64,000 bases of DNA, taken from assembly GCF_018389385.1 (NCBI RefSeq), contig NZ_CP062698.1, forward strand, positions 499,501 through 563,500. Direction: 5' to 3'. The stretch is from Anthocerotibacter panamensis C109 (GTDB lineage Bacteria; Cyanobacteriota; Cyanobacteriia; Gloeobacterales; Anthocerotibacteraceae). A program made the translations under genes and the position numbers. The notes under the pieces were generated by a model. The model worked only from the letters and a program-made list of their open reading frames with translations, was not told the DNA's origin and made no database searches. Positions 27,486 to 36,333 of the stretch are shown piece by piece (position 1 is the first letter of the stretch; every line of letters begins with the position of its first letter).

Positions 27486-28886
27486 ATGATGGATAATCAG
27501 GCTCCGCAGTTTGGTCCGCTAGCCGATTTACCGGCCTTAGACCTGCGTACCCCCCAATGGCTGGGGCACTGTGCCAGCCTGTTGCCGCTTCTCAGTTGTG
27601 ACGCCCTGGGGCTGGGGATTACGTGGAGTTGGGCCTATCAGCTCAACTTTTTGCCAGCCTGGAGCTGGGTGGATCAGTTTGTCGCTTCGATGCTGGCCTG
27701 CGTCCTATGTTTTGGGCTGTCGGGCCTCTACCGCTGCCACGACCGTACCCCGCGCCTGCTGCGGATATGGGCGGGCTTGGGGGTTGCCTTCGGGGGGCTG
27801 TTGCTGCTCCATTTCGGCTGGGGGCTCCTGCCATCTCTTGAGCGCAAGACTTTTTTCACCGCGCTGGCGCTGGCATTGGTGCTCCTACCGGGGCTACGCC
27901 TTCTGCTGAGTGCTATCTTGCGCCCGATGTGGAGCTATGGGCTCGGGCGTGTCCCGGCCTATCTGGTGTGCAGTCGTGAACGCCTGACGCTCCTGAAGCC
28001 TTGGTTGACTAAGCAAGAGGGGCGTACCCTGGTGGGCTATGAATATTCGTCGGGGGATGCATGGCTGGAGGTCGCCACCCGTATCCTCCGTACCGGAGCC
28101 ACCGAGGTCATCCTCGACAATTGGCCCTACGCGGATAACCTCCTGTTCCTCTGGCAAAATCTCTGCTGGAAGGGTGTGCGCTTGCGCGTTCTGCAAGGGG
28201 ATGGAGTGCTGTGGTCTCAGGGTGCGGTCCCGCAGTTCTTCCAAGGGCAGCCGATTTTGGAGTTTGAGCCGCCTGCGCTATTTCAGCTACGCTTTGGGCT
28301 GAAGCGCGCCTTGGATATACTCGTGGCTGCTGTGGGTCTGTTGTTGTTGCTCCCCTTGTTCGCAGTTGTTGGCTTGTTGATCCTGTTGAGTTCGCCCGGT
28401 CCGATTTTCTTTACCCAAATGCGCGTCGGGGTCCAGGGCAAACTTTTCAAAATGTATAAGTTCCGCAGCATGTACGCCGATGCCGAAAAGCGCCGTCAAG
28501 AACTGATGGGGGCCAACGAGGCCAAGGGTCCGCTCTTCAAGATCAAAAATGACCCGCGCATAACTCCCCTTGGTCGCTGGTTGCGCCGCTACTCGCTCGA
28601 TGAGTTACCCCAATTGATCAATGTTTTGGCTGGGGAGATGAGCTTGGTTGGCCCCCGTCCTGCGCTTCCTAGCGAAGTGGCTGTGTACAGTCCCTGGGAT
28701 TGTCAACGTCTTTTGGTGTTACCGGGTATCACCGGCTTGTGGCAAATCTCAGGCCGCTCTGATATCGGTTTTAAGGACGCGGTGCGCTGCGACCTCTACT
28801 ATGTCCAACATTGGTCCTTGATGCTGGATCTGGAAATTCTGCGGCGGACCTTGATGGTAGTGCTCTCTAAAAAAGGGGCTTATTAG
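27486..28886 (+). CDS. undecaprenyl-phosphate sugar phosphotransferase (WbaP/WcaJ-type)
   Basis: This 466-residue polyisoprenyl-phosphate hexose-1-phosphate transferase would start the repeat unit on the lipid carrier. The N-terminal part has four to five membrane helices (about 25-155), then a Rossmann-like cytoplasmic region, one more hydrophobic hairpin (ILVAAVGLLLLLPL near residue 285) and the catalytic bacterial sugar-transferase domain: SPGPIFFTQMRVG, KMYKFRSMYADAE, LRRYSLDELPQLINVL and GPRPALPSE. The order and length are standard for two-domain enzymes. Two adjacent ATG codons (27486, 27489) are the likely starts. Confidence 0.92.
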   Translation: MMDNQAPQFGPLADLPALDLRTPQWLGHCASLLPLLSCDALGLGITWSWAYQLNFLPAWSWVDQFVASMLACVLCFGLSGLYRCHDRTPRLLRIWAGLGVAFGGLLLLHFGWGLLPSLERKTFFTALALALVLLPGLRLLLSAILRPMWSYGLGRVPAYLVCSRERLTLLKPWLTKQEGRTLVGYEYSSGDAWLEVATRILRTGATEVILDNWPYADNLLFLWQNLCWKGVRLRVLQGDGVLWSQGAVPQFFQGQPILEFEPPALFQLRFGLKRALDILVAAVGLLLLLPLFAVVGLLILLSSPGPIFFTQMRVGVQGKLFKMYKFRSMYADAEKRRQELMGANEAKGPLFKIKNDPRITPLGRWLRRYSLDELPQLINVLAGEMSLVGPRPALPSEVAVYSPWDCQRLLVLPGITGLWQISGRSDIGFKDAVRCDLYYVQHWSLMLDLEILRRTLMVVLSKKGAY

Positions 28887-28966
28887 CGACCTATATCCCC
28901 AGGTTGGCTGTTGCGTTTGTGCTTGATTGCAATGCTCGCTAGCAACATCCATTACATCCAGAAATC

Positions 28967-29665
28967 ATGACATCGACACTTGCAGAAGTCCAAAGAAAAG
29001 TAAAGACCTACCTCTTCAAGCAGATCAGTAGACAGCGCCTCAAAAAACCAACGTTTACCCTGATATCCAATAATTGTTGGGGTGCGGAGGTATACCAATT
29101 ACTCGGACTACAGTACAGAACGCCTTTTGTTGGTCTTTTTTTACATGCTCCGTGCTATATCGAGCTGTTAAAAAATCTGCAAAGTGTGCTGTATTCACCT
29201 CTGGATTTTGTATCTATGTCTATCTATCCAAAAACCAATGAGCAGAGGAAAAAAAATGAGCACTATTATCCGATTGGCAGACTAAAAAACAATATTGAGG
29301 TCCACTTTCTCCACTACGAAAGTAAGGAGGAGGCTCAAGAAAAATGGTATCGCCGCCTGCAAAGAACTGACCTGTCTCATGAGTCCCTATTTATTCAATT
29401 CTCGGAGAGGGACTTGTGTACCTATGAGCTGTTGGAGAAATTTGAATTACTGAGCTTTGGCAATAAAATTTGTTTTACCACCCAAGCCTATCCTCACTTG
29501 TCCTCAAGTATTGAAATCGATCAATATGTGGGACGTGCTGAAGTGGATGACGGCTTAAAACTGTTTAGGGCTTGCCATCGATACTTCGATGTAGTCCAAT
29601 GGCTAAATAGCGGAGATGGCAAACCAGATTTTATAGGTACTACGATCGGTAATTTACTCACCTAA
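28967..29665 (+). CDS. DUF1919 domain protein (exopolysaccharide-associated)
   Basis: This 232-residue protein belongs to the DUF1919 family, found in capsule and O-antigen loci of many bacteria. Recognisable blocks are FTLISNNCWGAEVYQLLGL near residue 27, TPFVGLFLHAPCY, YPIGRLKNNIEVHFLHYES near residue 100 and AQEKWYRRLQR. The family's function is unproven; a transferase role on sugars is often assumed from context. Codon use is clearly more AT-rich than the neighbours on either side (many Lys and Asn AAA/AAT codons), suggesting separate acquisition. Confidence 0.8.
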   Translation: MTSTLAEVQRKVKTYLFKQISRQRLKKPTFTLISNNCWGAEVYQLLGLQYRTPFVGLFLHAPCYIELLKNLQSVLYSPLDFVSMSIYPKTNEQRKKNEHYYPIGRLKNNIEVHFLHYESKEEAQEKWYRRLQRTDLSHESLFIQFSERDLCTYELLEKFELLSFGNKICFTTQAYPHLSSSIEIDQYVGRAEVDDGLKLFRACHRYFDVVQWLNSGDGKPDFIGTTIGNLLT

Positions 29666-30299
29666 ACGAGGCTCACCACCGATTTAGTCCGGTGGATCAT
29701 GTTATGCACATGAATATTCTTGCTTAGATAATATTGAATATAGACTGCAAGAAAATCATGACGAAAGCGAAAAAATAATGACCAAACTTTAGCTTGAAAT
29801 GTCACTTTAGGCCAAAAAATGTAGCCGCGAATACACCTCTTTAGGAGATGCTTGAGTTATCGTTATTACGTGGTTTTCTTAAGTAGTTTAGCTTAAGTGT
29901 TTTATGTGACGTAAAACCAAATATACACCCACTACTCGGGGTTGCCATGAGCAGTAGCGAAGAGGTTATGCTCTTGTCTGCTTCTGCTACTTTCAATCTC
30001 CTGTAGACAGCAAGAGTTGACGCCTAGAGTGCGCTTTTACTGTATTCAAGCCAGTATTGGTTTGAGGCAGATAAAAATAATTTTATTTTTAGAAATACAT
30101 ATTTGTTTAGAAAATTGGTGGGAATCGAGAAACATTTTTCTGCCCCTAACGGGTCAGTGACAGAGCAATCAGAAATCTCAAACCCTCTAGCAAGCTTTAG
30201 ATAGTGCTCAGACACTCCATCTAGCTCATCGGTAGAACGAGCTGAGCAAATCATTCGCGGTCTACTGCCTGTAATTTTACAAGCCTCCAGAGGTGTTGG
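29666..30299. other. 634-base AT-rich intergenic region with leader element
   Basis: No gene is seen. Just after the DUF1919 stop, CCACCG and CGGTGG form a 6-bp stem (29676-29695) without a T-run. The middle is AT-rich and featureless to me. The second copy of the structured element lies at 29949-30065, then an all-AT hairpin at 30072-30091 (nine-base arms) that mirrors the long hairpin after copy A. A promoter for the operon beginning at 30300 is expected here. Confidence 0.5.
29949..30065 (+). ncRNA. structured leader element, copy B
   Basis: The 5' hairpin pairs AGCAGTAGC with GCTTCTGCT (one mismatch) around an inner AAGAG/CTCTT stem (29950-29988). The conserved block from 30007 differs from copy A at only three of the first 43 positions. 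The 3' stem pairs TCAAGCCA with TGGTTTGA over a GTAT loop; relative to copy A, A-U has become G-U and U-G has become C-G. It precedes the WecG-type gene by 235 bases. Conserved single strands with preserved pairing speak for an RNA element, although only two copies are available. Confidence 0.5.
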
Positions 30300-31145
30300 A
30301 TGGAAATTTGGGTCGAGATGATGAACCTTCCCCCTGAAAAGCTTCCTACCTTAGATGTCTTACTCCTGGGTAGACGGATAACGTGCATTACGATTCCAGC
30401 ACTGCTTGAGGCCATCTCTAACGTCTGTCGTGAAGGCCGAAAACTCCTGGTTTCCTCCTATAACGTCCACAGTTTTAATCTTTCCATGCAGTTACCTTGG
30501 TTTTACGATTTCCTCAAAAGTGTAGATATTGCCCCTTGCGATGGTATGGGCATTATGGGCGCGATCCGCTACATGGGCGTAGCCTTGCCCCTTGACTACC
30601 GCGCCTCTACTACCCTCTTGATGCCCAGACTGTTGGAGCAGTGCAATGACCAAGGTACTGCTCTATTTTTGCTCGGTGCGAAACCAGAGGAATCAAAAGT
30701 TGCCGTGCAGCGGGTTAAACATGCCTACCCCAATCTTGTCGTAGGCGGTCATCATGGTTATTTCTCCCATAAAGATAAAGACCAAAGAGCGGCGGTCATC
30801 CGTCACATTAATCAGTTTCGGCCTCAGATCTTGATCGTGGGTATGGGTTCTCCGCTTCAGGAAGCCTTTCTACATCACTATCGCCATGAGCTTGATGCGA
30901 ACGTCTTGATGACCGCAGGGGCTGTAATAGACCGACTGGCGGGGATGGTCCCGGACTGCCCGGAGCGGCTTCAAAATATGGGGCTGGAATGGTTCTATCG
31001 CCTCTGCCGGGAACCGAAACGGCTCTCGTTGCGCTACTTGCTGGGAAATCCTGCCTTTGCCCTCCATGTAGCCCTAGCGAAGAATTTAGTCACCCCCAAG
31101 GACCTGCTGGATATCCGTCCTTCTGCGTTAATCACCTCATTATGA
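30300..31145 (+). CDS. WecG/TagA/CpsF family glycosyltransferase
   Basis: This 281-residue GT26 enzyme typically adds the second sugar (N-acetylmannosamine or a uronic acid) to the lipid-linked primer. Blocks seen are PCDGMGIMGAIRYMG near residue 80, ALFLLGAKPEESK near residue 120, GGHHGYF, ILIVGMGSPLQEAF near residue 177, and the C-terminal DRLAGMVPDCPERLQNMGLE with the arginine-rich tail used for membrane contact. AGAGG seven bases upstream supports the start at 30300. Its stop overlaps the start of the next gene (ATGA), so translation is coupled. Confidence 0.92.
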   Translation: MEIWVEMMNLPPEKLPTLDVLLLGRRITCITIPALLEAISNVCREGRKLLVSSYNVHSFNLSMQLPWFYDFLKSVDIAPCDGMGIMGAIRYMGVALPLDYRASTTLLMPRLLEQCNDQGTALFLLGAKPEESKVAVQRVKHAYPNLVVGGHHGYFSHKDKDQRAAVIRHINQFRPQILIVGMGSPLQEAFLHHYRHELDANVLMTAGAVIDRLAGMVPDCPERLQNMGLEWFYRLCREPKRLSLRYLLGNPAFALHVALAKNLVTPKDLLDIRPSALITSL

Positions 31146-32197
31146 ATATCCTCCACGCGCTTTATCAGTGTCGAACGGGTGCCGGAGCGCTACAGGTGGT
31201 CGTCGATCTAGCCCGCTCTGCCCGTGCTCAGGGCTATGGCGTCACGGTGTTGGGGCCAACGGCGCTAGAGGCTGATGCTCCAGAGGTAGAGCGATTTTTC
31301 ACCGGGAATAAGATCCTGGACGGGTGGCGGCTCGCCCGCTACCTCTATCGCAAGCGCTGCGATATTGTTCATGTCCATGACCGCTACTGCTCCTTGCTGG
31401 TGAGCCTCATCCCCCAAGCCCCTCCCTCGGTGCAGACCAATCAATTTGCTTACCGCACCCACCGCCGCCTGACGCGTTTTGCGCAGTGTGTGGTGGGTTG
31501 TTCTGAGGCGATGGACCGCCACCACGCTGAATTTTTTGGGCTGCCTGCTTCACGGCGGACCGTGATTCCCAACGGGGTCAGCTTTCGACAGGCAGACTTG
31601 GCGCAGGCAAGCCTCCTCCACACCCGCTTCCAAGGATGGGTGCGCGGACGCCGGCTCTGTCTGACCGTAGCCCGTCTCGCCTACCAAAAGGGGCATATTT
31701 TCCTGCTGGAGGCGATAGCCCGTCTGCCTCCCACTGTGCGCTCGGGGTGGTGCTTTGTCCTGGCGGGAGAGGGTGAGCTCGAGCCCCAACTGCGGGCGCA
31801 GGCTGAACGTCTGGCTATTGTGGACGAGATTTTGTTTTTGGGCCACACCACACAGGTGCCGGAGTGGCTGTCCCTGGCGGAGGCATTTGTTTTGCCCTCG
31901 CGCTATGAAGGCTTGCCCTTGGCGCTGTTGGAGGCGATGGCGGCGGGTTTGCCCTGTCTTGGTACTGCCATTGACGGCATACGCGAAGTCCTGGTGGAGG
32001 GCAAGAACGGTCTACTTTGTCGCCCCGAGGACCCTGAGGACCTCTGTCACACCTTGGAGACTTTACTGGCGAATCAGCCCCTACGGCGGCGCTTAGGCCC
32101 CCAAGCACGGGCGGACTACGAACGCTCCTACACCCTAGAGCGCACATGGCAAGCCTATGAAGCCCTCTACCGGCGGCTACTCCTCCCTACCGGATGA
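31142..32197 (+). CDS. glycosyltransferase family 4
   Basis: This 351-residue GT-B enzyme starts MNILHALYQCRTGAGALQVV at the ATGA overlap with the previous gene; a longer upstream frame (from 30989) is read out of the WecG gene and is spurious. The C-terminal domain has LTVARLAYQKGHIFLLEA and FVLPSRYEGLPLALLEAMAA with the E-x7-E nucleotide-sugar motif. It would extend the repeat unit in the cytoplasm. Donor and acceptor are unknown. Confidence 0.9.
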   Translation: MNILHALYQCRTGAGALQVVVDLARSARAQGYGVTVLGPTALEADAPEVERFFTGNKILDGWRLARYLYRKRCDIVHVHDRYCSLLVSLIPQAPPSVQTNQFAYRTHRRLTRFAQCVVGCSEAMDRHHAEFFGLPASRRTVIPNGVSFRQADLAQASLLHTRFQGWVRGRRLCLTVARLAYQKGHIFLLEAIARLPPTVRSGWCFVLAGEGELEPQLRAQAERLAIVDEILFLGHTTQVPEWLSLAEAFVLPSRYEGLPLALLEAMAAGLPCLGTAIDGIREVLVEGKNGLLCRPEDPEDLCHTLETLLANQPLRRRLGPQARADYERSYTLERTWQAYEALYRRLLLPTG

Positions 32198-32218
32198 GCC
32201 TCTACTCCTTTCACCCCA

Positions 32219-34210
32219 ATGAGATGTCCCATGCCCAAACCTCCTAAATTTAGTGTGGTTATCCCCGCCTACAACGTCGCTGCGTACATCGCTGCGTGCC
32301 TGAGATCCGTCTTCGCCCAATCGGATGGGGACTTTGAAGTGCTGGTCGTAGACGACGGCTCGACCGATCAAACCGCTCGAGTCGTCCTGAGTTTTGCAGA
32401 CCCCCGCCTCCATCTCATCCAACAGCGCAATGGAGGGCTGGCAGCAGCCCGCAACACAGGCATCCGGGCGGCGCAAGGGGAGTTGGTAGCTTTTTTGGAT
32501 GGGGATGACTGCTGGCATCCCGACAAACTCGCCGCCCACCGCCAAGCCCTCGACCAAGACCCGCAAGCTTCGATTAGCTACGACTGGTCCGTCTTAATCA
32601 ACACTCAAGGCGAGCACACCCCGTTCTTCTTGGACCAAACCCGCGTCACACTGACCCATGAGCGCCTTATTCCCAAGAATTATTTAGGCAATGGGAGTAC
32701 TGCTGTAGTGCGGCGGCTGGTCTTAGAACAGTGCGGGGGCTTTGATGAGCAGCTCAAGCGCTGTGTCGATCAGGAGTTGTGGGTGCGGCTGGCCTTTCGC
32801 GGCCATCGCTTCCGGCTGGTGCCCCGCGTGCTGACGGAGTACCGAGTCCGCCCGGATAGTTTTACTGCCGATACCCAACGCATGTTGCAAGGAATCGAAG
32901 ATTTTCTAGACCGGATCAGCACCTATGCCCCTGAGAGCGTGGCACGTCTGCGCCCCTTGACCCGCGCTTGCACCCATCGCTGGATCGCGCGCGTCGCTTT
33001 TGTGGCGGGGGATTATCCAAGCGCGCGCTGTCATGGACAACAGGCGCTAGCAAGTGATTTCACCGTCCTCTGGCGCGACCCACGAGCCGCCCTCACGCTA
33101 GCGGCCATAGCCCTGCAAGCGCTCACGCCACGTCCGCTCTTTGGCCGCTTATTAAATATAGGCCAACGTTTGCTCAAAGCCCGCTTGGAGACGCGTGCTC
33201 TTAGCCCGTTGCTGCTGCTGCTCTGGACGGGTCATCCGGTCCTCGCGCAGGCACCCGCCCAATCTAACTTTGCCCTGTCCGCTACCTCGGGGGGGGGATA
33301 TTTATTGGGGACGGGGGACCGCGTCCGGGTCACCGTCTATGGCTATGACGACCTATCGGGCGAACAAGTGGTCCTCGGGGATGGGCAGATCAATCTGCCG
33401 CTGATCGGAGCCTTCAAAGTGGAGGGCATAACCCTGGAAGCAGCCCGTCAGGAACTCTCAGAACGGCTCACGCCCTACGTCAACCGCCCCCAAGTCGGAC
33501 TCTCGGTCGTCAGCCCCCGCCCCTTGCGCGTCAGTGTCGTCGGGGAGGTCAATCAGCCCGGTCCACAGGTGCTCTCACTGGCTCCGGTCAACACTGCTGC
33601 TACCCCGTTGCTGTTGACCTTGAGCAAAGCCCTGATCAGTGCGGGCGGGATCACCCCTTCTGCCGATCTTGCCCATGTCGAACTGCACCGCCATCAACCG
33701 GATGGCTCGGTTGTGGTCAAGACGCTCAACTTGTGGCAAAACTTGAGCAAACAGTCCGACTTTGTGGACCCGGTTCTCCAAGACCAGGACACCATTGTGG
33801 TCGCGACACTCCCGCAGGGCAGCGACCAAAACCTCCAACTCGCGCTGCGCTCGACCTTGGCTCCCGACCAGATCGCAGTGGCGGTGGGCGGGGAGGTCCA
33901 CAGACCGGGGGCGGTCATGATTGCGCCTAGCCGCACGGCCCTCGATGCCCTAGCCGCAGCGGGAGGGCCTATTGACGGGGCAGACCTGAGTAATATCACG
34001 CTACTTAGGCAACAAGACGGACGCCTGCAAGCCCAACGGCTCAACCTCAATTCCGCCAATGATAGTACCCAAAATCCAGTCCTCCGGCCCGGAGACAGTA
34101 TTTTGGTGCCGCGCTCTGGCTGGCAGAGTTTCTTTGATACCACCTTGGGGACTGTGTTACGTCCGTTTAACAGTCTGGCGCAGATTCTCTTTTTCTTTAC
34201 GCGGCTTTAA
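32219..34210 (+). CDS. fused GT2 glycosyltransferase and Wza-like polysaccharide export protein
   Basis: One 663-residue frame holds two proteins normally separate. Residues about 10-320 are a GT-A family 2 transferase ([34 protein letters not shown]). Residues 328-345 form a hydrophobic stretch ending VLAQA, exactly like a signal peptide with a cleavage site. From about 360 comes a Poly_export domain (LLGTGDRVRVTVYGYDDLSG), then two SLBB domains (VVGEVNQPGPQVL, VGGEVHRPGAVMI) and a C-terminal helix. In-frame TTG codons at 33170 and 33185 could start a free export protein, but no Shine-Dalgarno precedes them. No lipobox cysteine is present. Either a true fusion or lost stop codon. Confidence 0.88.
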   Translation: MRCPMPKPPKFSVVIPAYNVAAYIAACLRSVFAQSDGDFEVLVVDDGSTDQTARVVLSFADPRLHLIQQRNGGLAAARNTGIRAAQGELVAFLDGDDCWHPDKLAAHRQALDQDPQASISYDWSVLINTQGEHTPFFLDQTRVTLTHERLIPKNYLGNGSTAVVRRLVLEQCGGFDEQLKRCVDQELWVRLAFRGHRFRLVPRVLTEYRVRPDSFTADTQRMLQGIEDFLDRISTYAPESVARLRPLTRACTHRWIARVAFVAGDYPSARCHGQQALASDFTVLWRDPRAALTLAAIALQALTPRPLFGRLLNIGQRLLKARLETRALSPLLLLLWTGHPVLAQAPAQSNFALSATSGGGYLLGTGDRVRVTVYGYDDLSGEQVVLGDGQINLPLIGAFKVEGITLEAARQELSERLTPYVNRPQVGLSVVSPRPLRVSVVGEVNQPGPQVLSLAPVNTAATPLLLTLSKALISAGGITPSADLAHVELHRHQPDGSVVVKTLNLWQNLSKQSDFVDPVLQDQDTIVVATLPQGSDQNLQLALRSTLAPDQIAVAVGGEVHRPGAVMIAPSRTALDALAAAGGPIDGADLSNITLLRQQDGRLQAQRLNLNSANDSTQNPVLRPGDSILVPRSGWQSFFDTTLGTVLRPFNSLAQILFFFTRL

Positions 34211-34224
34211 AGGAGTTCCTGACC

Positions 34225-36333
34225 ATGCTAAATCTCTATGTTCCAGAGCGCCGCTCCTTTGGAGAACGGGTCCTGCTGCTCCTCAACCGGGAGCGCAAGG
34301 TACTGTTGGGCGCGTTCACGATTCTGCTGGGCTCGTCGGTGCTTGCGATCTCGCTTCTGCCCAATACCTATGAGGCGCACTCCAAAATCTTGATCGAGTC
34401 CCCGCGCACCACCGAAGAACTGACGCGCGGTACGCAGGTCGGGCTTTCGCTGTTGCAGTCCATCGGCGAACGGGTCAACCCAATCAATACCCAAGTCGAG
34501 CTGATGGGCTCCTATCCGCTGTACCAAAAAGCCCTCGCCCGACTCAAGGTCTCCGAAGAAGAAGCGCCCTACGAGAAATTAGAGGTCAAACCTGTCCTAG
34601 GCACAGACTTGATCGAGGTGGATTACCGCAGTGGCTCCCCGGCGCTAGCAGCCAAAGTCGCAGCTTCTGTCGTCACGGTCTACACCGCAGAGAACCTGAA
34701 GGGGAATCGCGAGAAAGTGACCGAAGCGCGCAAGCTACTGGAAAAACAGCTCCCCGGACTCCTGACGACGATGCGTGCGGCCCAAGACCGGCTCGAACGC
34801 TTCCAAAAAGCCAATCGCTACCTAGGCAGTGCGCTCGAATCAGAATCGCTGACGCGTGAGCTCAACGAATTAGAGAGCAAAGTCAGCGCCGCACGCTCCG
34901 AAGTCGCCTTTACCGAGCGCAAACGGGCTGCTCTGAGTGCACAGTTCCCTGCCCCGCTCTCCCAGGCTATCAATAGCGCGGGCCTCAGCCAGGAGCCCGG
35001 ATATCAGGAACTCCAGACCCAACTGCTGCAAGCGGAGGGCAAACTAGCCGAACTCCAGAGCAACTTCGGGCCTCAAAATCCTCAAGTCCTCAATGCTATC
35101 CAGCGGCGTGACCAGCTCAAAACCCTGCTCAAAGGGCGGGTCGTCGGTATCCTCGGTGCGAAAGCTGAACGCTTTACTACCGCGCTGGACCCCTTGCGCC
35201 AGCGGCTGGCGGAACAGTGGTTTACCCAGGAGGCTGAGCACACCGCTCAGATCGCCCGCCTCAGCGAACTGACCAAGGCGCAACAAAAACTCCAAGAGCG
35301 TGCCCGCCAATTACCCCAACTCAACAAGCAACAGACGCAGTTGCAGATGACCGCAGAAAACGCCCAGAAAGAGTACGAGACCTTCAGGGAGAACTATACC
35401 AACAGCCGTCTTGCCGAACAGTTACGCCTCAGCAACGTCCGGGTCATCGAGCCCGCCTTGGTCCCCACCGAGCCAGATGCACCAAATCGCAAGCTCTTAT
35501 TTGCCCTGGCGCTGGTGGGCAGCGGGGGTATTGCTTTGTTCCTCACCTGGCTGCACACGCGGCGGTCTGATACGTTGGAGGGCTTGATCGAACTGCAAGA
35601 TGCGTTACCCATCCCGGTGCTCTCGGTCGTCCCGCAGCTTGGGGATGGGCGGCTGGTTGGACGGGAACGGCGTGAAGGCGACCCGCTGATCGGCAGCTAC
35701 GACCTGCTCCAGGCCCATCTGCGGATGCTCCCCCGCGAAGTCCAGACTCTGGCGGTCTGTAGTTGGGGGCAAGATGAGGGCTGCTCCTCCGTAGCAGCCA
35801 ACTTAGCTTGGCTCGAGATCCAGGCGGGCCGCCGTGTCCTGCTCATCGATGCCGGGGGCAGTGTTCCTGGTCAGATGGAGTTTTGGCAGTTTAACCGCTC
35901 TGTAAAAACCTCAGCCGCACGCTTTGGGGCAGATACTCCGTGGCAGGGGCTTTTGGGTGAAGTGCTCCCCGGTCTAGATATTCTCCCCTGTGGCAATTTG
36001 CACGCCTACAAAGACTGGTTGGTTCTGCTGGCACGTGCCCGTGAGCACTACGACGTGATCCTCCTCGATTGCCCGCCTGTGAGCTATGGCCCCAAAGCAA
36101 CCTTGCTTGCGTCGCTCTCAGATGGCGTACTGTGGGTCACCTGTCCAGAACGCCTAGGCCGCCGTGGTGCCCAGACTGCCGCCGAGCACCTGCGGACCTG
36201 GGGGACCCGCCTGTTGGGGCAGGTAGTCCTCGGGAGTAAAAATCCCTCGTTGCCCGAACTCGATCCTGCCCCGGCCCTGACCGAAGCTCCTCCTCCTTCG
36301 CTTCCTGGCACGCTGCGCGGAGAAAATTCATGA
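34225..36333 (+). CDS. Wzc-like polysaccharide copolymerase with degenerate kinase domain
   Basis: This 702-residue protein has the Wzz-type layout: membrane helix near residues 27-45, a periplasmic part with long coiled coils (about 150-400), a second helix near 428-446, and a cytoplasmic BY-kinase-like domain from about 475. In that domain the Walker A reads SWGQDEGCSSVAANLA: the catalytic lysine position holds C520. Walker A' reads LLIDAGG instead of LLIDAD. Walker B (VILLDCPP) is kept. No C-terminal tyrosine cluster is present. It probably regulates chain length and contacts the export protein encoded just upstream (14-base gap) but cannot be expected to phosphorylate. Confidence 0.88.
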   Translation: MLNLYVPERRSFGERVLLLLNRERKVLLGAFTILLGSSVLAISLLPNTYEAHSKILIESPRTTEELTRGTQVGLSLLQSIGERVNPINTQVELMGSYPLYQKALARLKVSEEEAPYEKLEVKPVLGTDLIEVDYRSGSPALAAKVAASVVTVYTAENLKGNREKVTEARKLLEKQLPGLLTTMRAAQDRLERFQKANRYLGSALESESLTRELNELESKVSAARSEVAFTERKRAALSAQFPAPLSQAINSAGLSQEPGYQELQTQLLQAEGKLAELQSNFGPQNPQVLNAIQRRDQLKTLLKGRVVGILGAKAERFTTALDPLRQRLAEQWFTQEAEHTAQIARLSELTKAQQKLQERARQLPQLNKQQTQLQMTAENAQKEYETFRENYTNSRLAEQLRLSNVRVIEPALVPTEPDAPNRKLLFALALVGSGGIALFLTWLHTRRSDTLEGLIELQDALPIPVLSVVPQLGDGRLVGRERREGDPLIGSYDLLQAHLRMLPREVQTLAVCSWGQDEGCSSVAANLAWLEIQAGRRVLLIDAGGSVPGQMEFWQFNRSVKTSAARFGADTPWQGLLGEVLPGLDILPCGNLHAYKDWLVLLARAREHYDVILLDCPPVSYGPKATLLASLSDGVLWVTCPERLGRRGAQTAAEHLRTWGTRLLGQVVLGSKNPSLPELDPAPALTEAPPPSLPGTLRGENS

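Noticed and set aside
30989-31141. N-terminal extension of the GT4 gene
   Set aside because: It overlaps the conserved end of the WecG-type gene; the ATGA overlap at 31142 gives the family start.
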